From Anaerolineales bacterium (GTDB lineage Bacteria > Chloroflexota > Anaerolineae > Anaerolineales > Villigracilaceae), in contig JAFGSI010000036.1 in the NCBI GenBank assembly GCA_016934715.1, forward strand, positions 1-62,972: a DNA stretch of 62,972 nucleotides, in the 5' to 3' direction. A program made the position numbers and the translations under genes. Positions 23,423 to 32,267 of this stretch are shown here, one piece after another (the first letter of the stretch is position 1; every line of letters begins with the position of its first letter). Below the pieces are notes generated by a model, which worked only from the letters and a program-made list of their open reading frames with translations, was not told where the DNA came from and did no database searches.

Positions 23423-24600
23423 CGCGGACCTCCGCTGCGCTTCTTCCCGACCAGGCGGACCCCGCGCCGGTCGACCGCCCGATGCTCCTCCAGCCGCCGC
23501 TGGACGATGGTCCCCAGCGCCTCAGCGGTGATCGGCGACTCCGCGATCACCCGCAGAAAATCGTCGCGCGGCAGAACCAGGAGTTCGACCGGTCCGTCAA
23601 CGGAGGCGCGTACATTGGCGATCGAACGGCCACCGTGCAGCAGTTCGATCTCGCCGAAGAAATCGCCGGCACCCAGGCGGGCAATGACGGTGTCATCCCG
23701 CAGGCGTCCCTGCAGGACGACCTCGACCTCCCCCCTGGCGATCATGTACAGGGAATCCACCTGCTGCTGGCGGGAGATGATCGTCTGGCCAGGCGGATAG
23801 GTGCGCCGTTCCGCCAGACGGCTGAATTCGAGCATGTGTCGATGGCGCAGCAACGGCAGGGCGCGCACGATCGTCTCGTCGATCAACTGGCCGTCGAAGA
23901 TGATCACCGTGCGCGAGGCCCGGGCAGTCACAGATGGATCGTGGGTGACCATCATGATCGTCTTCCCAGAATCGACCAGCTGATGGAACAATGCGATGAT
24001 CGCGTCGGCAGAGTGCGAGTCGAGATTGCCAGTCGGCTCATCCGCAACGATCAGAGGCGGGTCGGTGGCCAGGGCCCGGGCGATGGCAGCACTCTGCTGC
24101 TGGCCGGTCGAGACCGCCAGCGGCAATTTTTCGGCCAGGCCTTCCAGCCCGACCAGGCTCAGCAGTTCCAGCGCCCGCTGGGTACGTTCATCAAAATCGT
24201 ACATGTTCGCGAAATCCATCGGCAGCATGACATTCTCGAGTAGACTCAACATCGGCATCAACTGGAAGAACTGAAAGACGATCCCCAGGTTGCAGCCGCG
24301 CCAGCGCGAACGCTGGCTTTCGCTCATGTTGTGATAGATGTCGGTCCCGCCAACGATCACCTGTCCGCTGGTCGGATGGTCGATGCCGGTGATCATGTTG
24401 AGCAGGGTCGACTTGCCGCTGCCTGACTTGCCGACCACTGCCACGAACTCCCCTGGACGGATCTGCAGGTCAATTCCCTTGAGGACCACAAATTCCCCGG
24501 CGGCATTCTTGAAGGTCTTGACCACCCCGCGCAGGTCAATGATGTTCTCCAGCGAGGCGTCGGTGCGAGTCGGGCAGGGATGGACAGAGGGGACTGTCAT
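23419..24600 (-). CDS. ABC ATPase with variant signature fused to a cyclic-nucleotide-binding domain
   Basis: A 393-residue protein. Residues ~20-245 are a MacB/LolD-type ATPase with Walker [11 protein letters not shown]-loop FQFFQ, Walker [14 protein letters not shown] and the H-loop MMVTHD. The signature, normally LSGGQ, reads [15 protein letters not shown]; the partner gene has [15 protein letters not shown]. Residues ~260-375 are a CRP-type cNMP-binding domain with the phosphate cassette [18 protein letters not shown] kept. cNMP binding could therefore tune the transporter. It overlaps both neighbours by 4 bp (23419-23422 and 24597-24600). The altered signature suggests weak or no ATP hydrolysis at one of the two sites. 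Confidence 0.87.
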   Translation of the reverse strand: MTVPSVHPCPTRTDASLENIIDLRGVVKTFKNAAGEFVVLKGIDLQIRPGEFVAVVGKSGSGKSTLLNMITGIDHPTSGQVIVGGTDIYHNMSESQRSRWRGCNLGIVFQFFQLMPMLSLLENVMLPMDFANMYDFDERTQRALELLSLVGLEGLAEKLPLAVSTGQQQSAAIARALATDPPLIVADEPTGNLDSHSADAIIALFHQLVDSGKTIMMVTHDPSVTARASRTVIIFDGQLIDETIVRALPLLRHRHMLEFSRLAERRTYPPGQTIISRQQQVDSLYMIARGEVEVVLQGRLRDDTVIARLGAGDFFGEIELLHGGRSIANVRASVDGPVELLVLPRDDFLRVIAESPITAEALGTIVQRRLEEHRAVDRRGVRLVGKKRSGGPR

Positions 24601-25421
24601 TGCCTCTTTCCTCCAAACAAACTGAACCGGCGACGGGTCGGGTCGGCCGCCGCCCCGACAGCATGCTCGGAGGTGGGCGGCGCGACCAGGGAACCGTCGG
24701 CGAGGTGCAGGGTCCGGGTGAAGCGCGGCACCAGGCTGTTGTCATGGGTCACCATGACGATCGTCTTGCCTTGTTTCTCGACCAGCTGCTGGAAGAGCTC
24801 AAAGATGTGGTCGGCGGTGACCGAATCGAGGCTGCCGGTTGGCTCGTCGGCAATAATCAACAGGGGGTCATTGGCCAGGGCTCGGGCGATGGCCACGCGC
24901 TGCTGCTGCCCACCAGAGATGAAGGCCGGGGGTTTGTTGGCGTGTTCTTCGAGCTCGACCATCTGCAGCAATTCCAGGGCCCGTGCGCGACTGGCGCGTG
25001 CCTGGTAGCGCCCGCTCAAGTCCATCGGCAGCATAATATTCTCGACCAGGGTCAACATCGGCAGCAGCTGGAAGGACTGGTGGACCACCCCAATCGTTCG
25101 CCCGCGCCACAGGGCCAAGTCATCCTCGGAAAGGTGATGGACCGAGATTTGCTCCCCCTCTGTGCGCACGCGGACCTCGCCAGAGGTCAGGCGATCGACC
25201 CCCGAGATCATGTTGAGCAGGGTCGACTTCCCGGCCCCGGACTTGCCGACGATGCCCAGGAACTCACCGCGCGACACCATGGCTGTGATCCCCTTGAGCG
25301 CGGAAAAATCCCCCGCCTCGGAGTGGTAAACCTTCACCACTTCGTGCAGTTCGATCAAGACCTGTGGAGCAAGGAGAGCATCCTGTGATTCGACCATGAC
25401 AACATTCGCGTCCATTATCAT
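24597..25421 (-). CDS. ABC transporter ATP-binding protein (MacB/LolD type)
   Basis: A 274-residue ATPase with Walker [10 protein letters not shown], signature ISGGQQQR, Walker [14 protein letters not shown] and H-loop VMVTHD, all standard. It lies at the head of the operon and overlaps the second ATPase gene. With that gene it probably forms a heterodimer on the double-FtsX permease. Two ATGs (25421 and 25415) follow AGGAG; the first, at a 4-nt distance, is given here, but the second is equally possible. A C-terminal basic tail ([12 protein letters not shown]) is extra compared with the family core. Confidence 0.9.
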   Translation of the reverse strand: MIMDANVVMVESQDALLAPQVLIELHEVVKVYHSEAGDFSALKGITAMVSRGEFLGIVGKSGAGKSTLLNMISGVDRLTSGEVRVRTEGEQISVHHLSEDDLALWRGRTIGVVHQSFQLLPMLTLVENIMLPMDLSGRYQARASRARALELLQMVELEEHANKPPAFISGGQQQRVAIARALANDPLLIIADEPTGSLDSVTADHIFELFQQLVEKQGKTIVMVTHDNSLVPRFTRTLHLADGSLVAPPTSEHAVGAAADPTRRRFSLFGGKRQ

Positions 25422-25481
25422 TTTACTCCTTATGGTCAGGTAGTGAAATAATTCTCATAGGCTATTAAGCATGCGGTCTGG

Positions 25482-25510
25482 TTGCACAAAATCGGATTCT
25501 TTTGTATGCT
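25482..25510 (+). promoter_or_regulatory. Promoter of the VOC protein gene
   Basis: TTGCAC (25482-25487), a 17-nt spacer and TATGCT (25505-25510) make a good sigma70-type promoter, about 42 nt before the ATG at 25552. The ABC operon starts on the other strand at 25421, so the 130-bp gap is a divergent control region. Confidence 0.6.
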
Positions 25511-25551
25511 TACATAGAACTTTGAAGAAAAAACCAATCACGGAGTATCGG

Positions 25552-25953
25552 ATGGAACCACGGATCAGCATCATCACCCTGGGCGTTGCCGACCTTGAAC
25601 GGTCGATCGCTTTTTACCGGGACGGCCTGGGCCTGCCCACCACATACACGGAGGGCGAAGGGATTGCCTTCTTCCAGCTTAAAGGCACCTGGTTGGCGCT
25701 CTACCCATCCAACGCCCTGGCCGAGGACGCCTGCCTGCCACCCGAGCGGACCCGCTTCGGCGGCTTCACCCTGGCCTACAACGTTGCCAGCAAGGAACAG
25801 GCCGATCGGGCCCTGACCCAGGCACTCCAGGCCGGTGCGACCCTGCTCAAGCCGGCCGCCGAGGCCTTCTGGGGCGGCTACTCAGGCTACTTTGCCGACC
25901 CGGACGGACATCCCTGGGAAGTGGCCTGGAATCCACTCTTTCCTCTCGAGTAA
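25552..25953 (+). CDS. VOC (glyoxalase/dioxygenase) superfamily protein
   Basis: The ATG at 25552 follows CGGAG and gives 133 residues of paired beta-alpha-beta units. SIITLGVADLERSIAFYRD is the typical first unit and GYFADPDGHPWEVAWN the typical last strand, whose Glu is a metal ligand in many members. Substrates range from methylglyoxal adducts to antibiotics such as fosfomycin or bleomycin, and nothing here narrows this down. It is divergent from the ABC operon; shared control is possible but unproven. Confidence 0.85.
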   Translation: MEPRISIITLGVADLERSIAFYRDGLGLPTTYTEGEGIAFFQLKGTWLALYPSNALAEDACLPPERTRFGGFTLAYNVASKEQADRALTQALQAGATLLKPAAEAFWGGYSGYFADPDGHPWEVAWNPLFPLE

Positions 25954-25971
25954 GAGCCGATCAATCTGTCA

Positions 25972-25997
25972 GGAACTGGAGTTCCACCGGTTAGAAT
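25972..25997 (+). promoter_or_regulatory. Palindromic operator candidate with -10 box before the GH1 gene
   Basis: GGAACT (25972-25977) and AGTTCC (25980-25985) form an inverted repeat with a 2-nt centre. TAGAAT at 25992-25997 can serve as a -10 box, which puts the palindrome between -35 and -10, a usual site for a repressor. No regulator gene is adjacent. Confidence 0.4.
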
Positions 25998-26037
25998 TTC
26001 CCCATTCAAAACCAAGCAAATCCACTCGAGGCATACA

Positions 26038-27405
26038 ATGCAAAAAATCCGTTTTCCGCAAGGATTCACCTGGGGGGTGGCGGCCTCCGCCTATCAAATC
26101 GAGGGCGCCTGGAACGAGGATGGCAAGGGTCCCTGCATTTGGGATACCTTCTGCCATATGCCCGGCAAGATCGTCAACGGCGAGACCGGGGACGTGGCCA
26201 TCGACCATTACCACCGCTACAAGGAAGATGTGGCCCTGATCGCCGGGATGGACCTGCCGGCTTACCGATTCTCGATCGCCTGGAGTCGGGTCATGCCGGA
26301 GGGCAGCGGCACGGTCAACCAGAAGGGCCTGGACTTCTACGACCGGCTGGTCGACGAACTGCTCAAGCGCAAGATCGAACCCTACGCCTGCCTGTACCAT
26401 TTCGACCTGCCGCAGGCCCTCCAGGACCGCGGCGGCTGGCCCGAGCGCCAGACGGCCCAGGCCTTCGCCGACTACGCCCGAATCGTGTCCGAGCGCCTGT
26501 CCGACCGCGTCCGGACGATCATCACACACAATGAACCGTGGGTCACGGCCGCAGCCGGCTATTTCTCCGGCGAGCATGCCCCCGGGATCAAGGACCCGGT
26601 GGCGACTTTCAAAGCCATGCACCACCTGCTGCTCTCGCACGGGCTGGCCGCCGAAGCCATTCGAGCCTCCGCCAAGAAACCGGTCAAGGTCGGCATCGTT
26701 CTGAATCTCAACCCGATCCATCCGTTGACGGATTCGAAGAGGGATCGTGACGCTGCCAGGCGCATGGACACCGTTCTCAATCGATCCATCCTCGAGCCAC
26801 TCCTTCTGGGTACCACCCCGGTTCAGGAATTCGCCATCGGTAAAATGCTCTCGTCCAGCCTGATCAAACCCGGTGACATGGAGAAGATCCGTACTCTGGA
26901 TTTCCTGGGCGTGAATTACTACTGCCGAACAGTGGCCAAATTCGATCCCAAGTTCCCGGTCGTCGCTGCCGCTCAGGTGCACCCGGAGGGCAATGAATAC
27001 TCCGGGATGTGGGAAATCTACCCCGAGGGACTGTACGAGATCCTGATGCGGGTCTGGAACGACTACCTGCGCAAGGTTCCCCAGGCCCCGATCCTGATGG
27101 TCACCGAGAACGGCGTCCCGGTGCCGGATGGGCTGGACTTCGATGGGCGGGTGCGCGACGAGCGCCGCATCCGTTACCTGCGTAATCACCTCTACCAGGT
27201 CTGGCGCGCCATCCAGGACGGGGCCCTGGTCCAGGGGTACTTCCACTGGTCCTTCATGGATAATTTCGAATGGGCTCTCGGCTACGGCCAGCGGTTCGGG
27301 CTGGTCTACGTCGACTTCCAAACCATGAAGCGCACGGTCAAGGACAGCGGCCGCTGGTTCGCCGAGGCCGTCAGGGACAACGGTTTCGCGCTCGAAGGAG
27401 GCTGA
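26038..27405 (+). CDS. bglA: GH1 beta-glucosidase/beta-glycosidase
   Basis: A 455-residue glycoside hydrolase family 1 enzyme. The start reads FPQGFTWGVAASAYQIEGAW, which is diagnostic. The acid/base Glu166 lies in THNEPW and the nucleophile Glu357 in VTENG; the end has WSFMDNFEWALGYGQRFGLV, also classic. It hydrolyses beta-linked glucose, galactose or fucose from small sugars in the cytoplasm (no signal peptide). It is followed 3 nt later by a carbon-nitrogen hydrolase. Substrate is undetermined. Confidence 0.95.
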   Translation: MQKIRFPQGFTWGVAASAYQIEGAWNEDGKGPCIWDTFCHMPGKIVNGETGDVAIDHYHRYKEDVALIAGMDLPAYRFSIAWSRVMPEGSGTVNQKGLDFYDRLVDELLKRKIEPYACLYHFDLPQALQDRGGWPERQTAQAFADYARIVSERLSDRVRTIITHNEPWVTAAAGYFSGEHAPGIKDPVATFKAMHHLLLSHGLAAEAIRASAKKPVKVGIVLNLNPIHPLTDSKRDRDAARRMDTVLNRSILEPLLLGTTPVQEFAIGKMLSSSLIKPGDMEKIRTLDFLGVNYYCRTVAKFDPKFPVVAAAQVHPEGNEYSGMWEIYPEGLYEILMRVWNDYLRKVPQAPILMVTENGVPVPDGLDFDGRVRDERRIRYLRNHLYQVWRAIQDGALVQGYFHWSFMDNFEWALGYGQRFGLVYVDFQTMKRTVKDSGRWFAEAVRDNGFALEGG

Positions 27406-27408
27406 GTT

Positions 27409-28437
27409 GTGTCTCGCACGTTGAAAGTCGCTGCCATCCAGATGGATGCCACCCCCGCCCCGACGGCAGAACGCCTCGCCCGGGCCGGGGGCCTCGTCAC
27501 CAGGGCTGCTGGGGCCGGAGCCCAGTTGGTCGTCCTGACCGAGGTCTTCAATACCGGCTACCAGTACACCGACGACAACTACCTTCGGGCCGAACCGGCT
27601 GACGGCCCGACCATGGCCTGGATGAAGCAAACCGCCCACAGCAACGCCATCCACCTGGCCGGGACCTTCCTGCTGCGCGAGGGAGAGGACATCTTCAACG
27701 CGATGTTCCTGATCGCTCCCGACGGGCGCACATGGCGCTACGATAAACGTTATCCCGCCATGTGGGAGCGAGCCTACTTCCGGGCCGGGCGGGGCCTCAC
27801 CATGCCAGACACCGACCTGGGCAGGTTCGGCCTGATGATCTGCTGGGACGGCGTTCACACGGACCTGTGGGCCGGGTACGCCGGCCAGGTCGACATGATC
27901 GTGATCTGCTCCTGCCCGCCGGCCTTCCAGCAAGCCCGCACGAGCCTGCCGGACGGTACCACCGAAAATACCGGCAGGATCCTCATCCCTTCCCACTTCC
28001 GCCCGGCCTTCGACGCCATCTTCGGGGGCCTCTTCCGCCGCCAGGCAGCCTATCTTCAGGTGCCGCTGGTGAATACGACCCCCGCAGGGCAGTTCTCTTC
28101 CCCCCTGCCGCTGCCGCGCCTGAGCACATTCGGCTCCGGGATCTTCGCCCCCCGCCTCTGGCGTCATCTCAAGGATGCCCGCGCACTGCACCAGGAATGC
28201 CCGTTTTACCAGGATACCTACATCGCCGACCAGGACGGGCAGATGCTGGCCCAGGTCCCGTCGGGGGAGGAAGGCTTCGCCCTGGCAGAAGTGACCCTGG
28301 CCGATCGCCCGCCCAACCCCATCGGGCGGCAGCCTAAATTCGGCCTGCCCGTTGTCCTATACGGGGTCGATTGGCTGCTCAATCTCCTCCTGGTGCCAAC
28401 CTACCGCCGCAAAGTCCGCCAAAGTCACCATCCATAA
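27409..28437 (+). CDS. Carbon-nitrogen hydrolase (nitrilase superfamily)
   Basis: A 342-residue protein starting at GTG 27409, 3 nt after the GH1 stop. The catalytic triad is Glu45 (VLTEVFN), Lys113 (YDKRYP) and Cys145 (ICWDG), in the proper order. Members hydrolyse amides or nitriles or transfer acyl groups. The length exceeds the usual 270-300 residues, with a C-terminal tail carrying a hydrophobic stretch (VVLYGVDWLLNLLLVPTY) that could touch the membrane. Its pairing with a glycosidase and a flippase suggests work on an amide-bearing glycan or on lipid-linked material, which is inference only. Confidence 0.85.
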   Translation: MSRTLKVAAIQMDATPAPTAERLARAGGLVTRAAGAGAQLVVLTEVFNTGYQYTDDNYLRAEPADGPTMAWMKQTAHSNAIHLAGTFLLREGEDIFNAMFLIAPDGRTWRYDKRYPAMWERAYFRAGRGLTMPDTDLGRFGLMICWDGVHTDLWAGYAGQVDMIVICSCPPAFQQARTSLPDGTTENTGRILIPSHFRPAFDAIFGGLFRRQAAYLQVPLVNTTPAGQFSSPLPLPRLSTFGSGIFAPRLWRHLKDARALHQECPFYQDTYIADQDGQMLAQVPSGEEGFALAEVTLADRPPNPIGRQPKFGLPVVLYGVDWLLNLLLVPTYRRKVRQSHHP

Positions 28438-28445
28438 GAGGCCGC

Positions 28446-31001
28446 ATGCGTAAAATCGTCCTGCCTGTGCTCGTGATCGTCCTGCTCTTCGTCCTCGTCA
28501 CGCCCGCTGCCGCGCAGGACACCCTGCGCGTCTATTATGCCGGCCCGCCGGGAGGGGTGCAGACGGCCCTCGATCTGGCTGGCTACGACCTGGTAGACGA
28601 GCCGGCTGCGGCCGATGTGCTCGTCCTGAACGGCGTCATCCCAGACCCGGAATTAATCGCGGCACAACGCGAACGCGGCGCGGGGCTGATCCTGGTGCTC
28701 GGCCCGGACCTGACGGCGGAAGCCGTCGAAAGGGCGACCGGCATCCCGGTCACGTTCGAAGCGCGTGATGACGCCGTCAGCCTGGTCGAACTCCCCCTGG
28801 AGGACCCGCTCGTCCGGGAGGTGATCTGGAACGGGGCTCCGCAGGTGCGCAACCGCTTCGAAGTCCTCACCCCGTTATCCTCGCTCCAGCCGCTGGTCGC
28901 CACCTACGAGGACGATGGATGGGTGCTGTGGTCCGGAGCGGGCGGGCAGGTCTTCGTATTCAACGCCTTCCTGACCACCGGGATCGATCCACAAACCGGG
29001 GCTGAGATCACCTACAACCACCAGATCCAGGAGTGGGCCTACTTCAACTACCTGATCTACCACCTGGTCGAACGCGCCGCCGGGCGGATGCCGCTCTCCT
29101 TCGCCGATTACCCGGCCTCACCGGTCCCACACGCCTTCGAGCGGAACCTGATCTTCGGGCTGCTGGTGCTGACCCTGGCCACTGCGGCCGCCGCTTTCCT
29201 CCTGGTCCGCCGCTACAGCCTGAAGCACCCTGAGGCGCTCGACGAGATCGTCGCCGACCGGGCGAAGTTCGAGGCACGGGAAGGGGGGACGGAATGGGAG
29301 CAGGTCGGCTTCCACCGCCCGCTCTCTGGTTTCCTGGTGGCCCTGATGCTTGGGCTGGTCATGTTCATCCCGTTGATCATCTATCAGAACCTGGTCCTGC
29401 CGGTCTACATCCTGCCATCTGCCCAGGCGCTGGGCATCTGGAACCGGGTGGTGCAGTTCTTCGCCCTGGCCTGGCAGTTCTTCGACCTGGGCACCAGCGA
29501 AGCGTACATCAAATTCCTGGCGGAGTACCGGGTCCACGATCCGAAGCGGGGCATCAAGTACGGGCAGATGTTCATCTGGTGGCAGGCGCTTTCGGGAGCT
29601 GTCCAGGTTGCCCTGGTCGTGGCGGTCGCCAGCACCCTGGCTCCCAATTCGGCTTACGCTCTTTACGCCTGGAGCGTCATCATCCATGCCCTGATCCAGC
29701 TGCCCGGCTTCTTCCAGATCTTCCGGCATTCATTCAATGGCCTGCAGCGGTTGGACTACTCACGCTTGCTGGACATCATGCTGACGATCATCCCGATGGT
29801 CGTCCAGCCGCTCTTCGTCGGGATCATGTTCGCCTGGGGCCGGTCCCACCCGGTCTTCGGATCGGCGATGGGCGGACTGCTTGGCCTGGGGATTGCCGCC
29901 TACGCCGCTGAACTGCTGACCTTCCTGCTCGGCCTGGGGCTCTATCGTCGCATCGGCTTCAACGTACGCATCCTGTTCCTGGCCCATTTCGACTGGGACA
30001 CGATCAAGACCGGCTTCCGTTTCGGAATCTTCGGCATGCTCGGCTCGCTGGCCTGGGCTGCCGGGCAGGCAGCCGAGATCGCCATCACCCAGGCCCGCCT
30101 GATCAATTATGCCGAGATCTGGGGCAACTGGGGCCTGGCCCAGAACTTCGTCTTTGCCTTCCAGGTCATCGCCACACTCTTTGACGGAGCCATGGCTTCC
30201 ATCTCGGAGGCCATCTCAACCGGCAGGCGCATCCTGGCGCAGTATTATTCAGCAATGATGTACAAGTACGGTGGGACGATCTCAGCCTTCCTGGGAGCGG
30301 TCCTGCTGGCGGTTGCCGACCGTTTCATCCTGGGCGCCTCCGGCCCGGATTTCGCCCGCGGGGCGCTGTACGTCATCCCGCTGGCAATCTGGGGCGCGAT
30401 CCAGTACCCTTCATGGGTCGGGGACCAGGTCCAGCTTGGCTCGAACCGGCCGCAGTTGAAGTCCCTGCTGGTGTTCGGAGAGCAGGTCATCCGCATCGTC
30501 CTGGCGCTGGTCCTGGTGGGGCGCTTCCAGATCCTGGGCCTGATCATCGCCTACTTCATCGGCCTGCTGACCAAGGACATCGTCGCCTACTTTGTCAATC
30601 ACCGGCTCTGCTACCCCCAGCGCTTCTACTTCTGGCAGTCCCTGGCCGCTCCCCTGCTGGCCGGTGCGACCCACTGGACGCTCCTGCGCTGGCTGACCGG
30701 CTATCTCTGGCAGGCCGACCAGATCTCGAGCGTGCTGATCTTCTTCATCGGTGTCCTGCCGTCCTTCCCGGTCTTCATGTTCCTGTACGGCTTGTTCGGC
30801 GGCTGGGATGATGCCACCCTGGCGGAGCTTAAGCTGGCCGCCGACCTGACCGGCTTCGTCCGCCCGCTGGCCTGGGTGGCCTGGGCCTCGTCAGCGCTCG
30901 GGGCGCGCCTCAGCCCTCTGCATGGTCGGTTCCCGATCAACAATCGCCCTCCTGCAATGGAAGAAGCCCTGACTCTGACGCAAGAAAAGGTCAGGTTATA
31001 G
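28446..31001 (+). CDS. Secreted-domain/MOP-type flippase fusion protein
   Basis: The ATG at 28446 follows GAGG and gives 851 residues. A signal peptide (VLPVLVIVLLFVLVTPAAAQ) leads into about 215 residues of alpha/beta sequence outside the membrane (VYYAGPPGGVQTALDLAGYD, DVLVLNGVIPD, LILVLGPDL), with a ThuA or amidotransferase-like pattern of strands. A membrane helix near 233-252 is followed by a charged linker and, from about residue 290, roughly twelve to fourteen hydrophobic segments like those of polysaccharide flippases (Wzx/MATE/MVF). The architecture suggests a flippase that senses or modifies its cargo outside. Substrate and energy source are unknown. It follows the carbon-nitrogen hydrolase by 8 nt. 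Confidence 0.78.
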   Translation: MRKIVLPVLVIVLLFVLVTPAAAQDTLRVYYAGPPGGVQTALDLAGYDLVDEPAAADVLVLNGVIPDPELIAAQRERGAGLILVLGPDLTAEAVERATGIPVTFEARDDAVSLVELPLEDPLVREVIWNGAPQVRNRFEVLTPLSSLQPLVATYEDDGWVLWSGAGGQVFVFNAFLTTGIDPQTGAEITYNHQIQEWAYFNYLIYHLVERAAGRMPLSFADYPASPVPHAFERNLIFGLLVLTLATAAAAFLLVRRYSLKHPEALDEIVADRAKFEAREGGTEWEQVGFHRPLSGFLVALMLGLVMFIPLIIYQNLVLPVYILPSAQALGIWNRVVQFFALAWQFFDLGTSEAYIKFLAEYRVHDPKRGIKYGQMFIWWQALSGAVQVALVVAVASTLAPNSAYALYAWSVIIHALIQLPGFFQIFRHSFNGLQRLDYSRLLDIMLTIIPMVVQPLFVGIMFAWGRSHPVFGSAMGGLLGLGIAAYAAELLTFLLGLGLYRRIGFNVRILFLAHFDWDTIKTGFRFGIFGMLGSLAWAAGQAAEIAITQARLINYAEIWGNWGLAQNFVFAFQVIATLFDGAMASISEAISTGRRILAQYYSAMMYKYGGTISAFLGAVLLAVADRFILGASGPDFARGALYVIPLAIWGAIQYPSWVGDQVQLGSNRPQLKSLLVFGEQVIRIVLALVLVGRFQILGLIIAYFIGLLTKDIVAYFVNHRLCYPQRFYFWQSLAAPLLAGATHWTLLRWLTGYLWQADQISSVLIFFIGVLPSFPVFMFLYGLFGGWDDATLAELKLAADLTGFVRPLAWVAWASSALGARLSPLHGRFPINNRPPAMEEALTLTQEKVRL

Positions 31002-31566
31002 GCAAAGTTCATCGCCATGCCGGCGTGAAGAAACGAATCGAGAAACCAACGACAGGAGCTTTATTGAGGATCTTCGCGGCCATCTTGCTTTTCATCGCGG
31101 CGTTCCCGGGGTTCTTCTCTGTTTTCTCATACATCCTGCCACCCTTCGTCTTCTGCGCAGAAGACCCGGTAGAACCCTATCTGGCCAATCCGATCCATCA
31201 TCAATGCTTGTGAAAGGTGCCTCCGGGGTCAGAAGCCGTCACCCTATGGCCTGACTCCTACCCAATCGCTGGCAATCTTCTTCATTAACCTTGTCCCCGT
31301 GCAGTCGATTGAAATCGCCAAAGGGCAAGAGCAGGGAAATCCGGCAGAATTGAAGACTTAATCTCGACGATGGTTGGATTACGCTCAAGTCATTCGGACT
31401 GGCAGCGTTCCCTGGACGGATCTTGCTTCCCCGGGAATCCTCCTCAGCCGGTTTTGTTTTGCCTGAAGCACTCCTGGGATGATGGCGCGACCGGAAGAGG
31501 AGGTCAAACTCTCGCATTAATATTATGATATAGTCTTAGTGGAAACATGCCGCAGGCAGTGCTGGA
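31002..31566. other. Intergenic stretch with one doubtful small ORF and a possible -10 box
   Basis: Most of this 565-bp stretch shows no convincing gene. It contains the short open frame at 31025-31213 listed separately and an AT-rich patch near 31517-31534 with TATAGT at 31529-31534, which could be a -10 box for the decayed ATPase that follows. Composition is lower in GC than the flanks. The stretch opens a region of about 1.2 kb without an intact gene. Confidence 0.5.
31025..31213 (+). CDS. Possible small one-span membrane peptide
   Basis: A 62-residue frame starting at GTG, with a basic start (MKKRIEKP) and one hydrophobic segment (LLRIFAAILLFIAAFPGFF). No ribosome-binding site is clear. 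The composition looks like a membrane peptide rather than noise, but it lies in a decaying region and has no recognised relatives. It may equally be a random frame. Confidence 0.3.
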   Translation: MKKRIEKPTTGALLRIFAAILLFIAAFPGFFSVFSYILPPFVFCAEDPVEPYLANPIHHQCL

Positions 31567-32267
31567 GTGGAAGGCGAGCAGATTTCGATGCGAGGTCCCA
31601 TGAACAAAGACTGCCTCAACCCCTATCGCGCCGGCGCACCAGTCACTGAGACCAGGATGTTCTTCGGGAGGGAGGACCTCTTCGAGCGGGTCAGGAACAG
31701 CACTGCCGGGCAGGTTGCCGGGCTCATCCTGGTCCTTCACGGCCAGAGGCGGGTCGGGAAACCCTCCCTCCTGAAACAACCTGGCAAGCGGGTGCCCGAG
31801 CACTTCGCGGTTGCCCTCTTCAACCTGCAGTGGCGCGCCCAACCCACCCTGGACCGCTTTGGGTGGCGGAGGGCCCGCAAGACGGCCCGGGCCCTCAGGC
31901 AGGAGCACGCTTGCGACCCCAGCGCCAAGAACCTGGCCCGCATCTGTGCCCTTGTACCCAGGGCCTGGCCACCCTCGGCAAACGCGGTATGGTCTACGAG
32001 ACCGAGGCCATTTTCAGTCTGTTCTCGAGATCGGACAGGCGTTGGGTGCTGCGAAAGATCACCGCTTCACCAGAGAAGAAGAGGGCTTCCCAGTCCGCCG
32101 CCCACTGGCGGGCGACGGACGGCCGGGAAACCCAAAGTGAGACCCGTGGCATCCTGCCAAATTGCACGAAGAAATACTGGCCCGAGCCGGCCGTGGTTGC
32201 CAAGGAACTCTCTTTCGAGTTCGCCGCACAGGTGCCATGCAACTCACCAGCATCCTGACCTGACTTC
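31567..32267 (+). pseudogene. Decayed NTPase (AAA-type) remnant
   Basis: The frame from 31567 reads LNPYRAGAPV, MFFGREDLFERVR, then LVLHGQRRVGKPSLLKQPGK and ALFNLQ. This matches the start of a family of large ATPases common in filamentous bacteria, where the P-loop is normally GQRRTGKTS. Here the T of GKT is P, so nucleotide binding is probably lost. Similarity stops near 31835. Farther on, disconnected snippets in other frames (QGLATLGKRGMVYE near 31960; VLEIGQALGAA near 32020) look like TPR pieces, as if a long ATPase-TPR protein had been deleted down to fragments. The frame stays open to 32271 only because GC-rich DNA lacks stop codons. Confidence 0.6.

Noticed and set aside
20846-23800. 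984-residue open frame on the plus strand
   Set aside because: It is antisense to the adaptor, permease and ATPase genes, has low-complexity His/Asp/Gln/Arg-rich sequence and no motifs. GC-rich DNA makes such frames common.
25969-28191. 740-residue open frame on the minus strand
   Set aside because: Antisense to the GH1 and carbon-nitrogen hydrolase genes, whose catalytic residues are intact on the plus strand.
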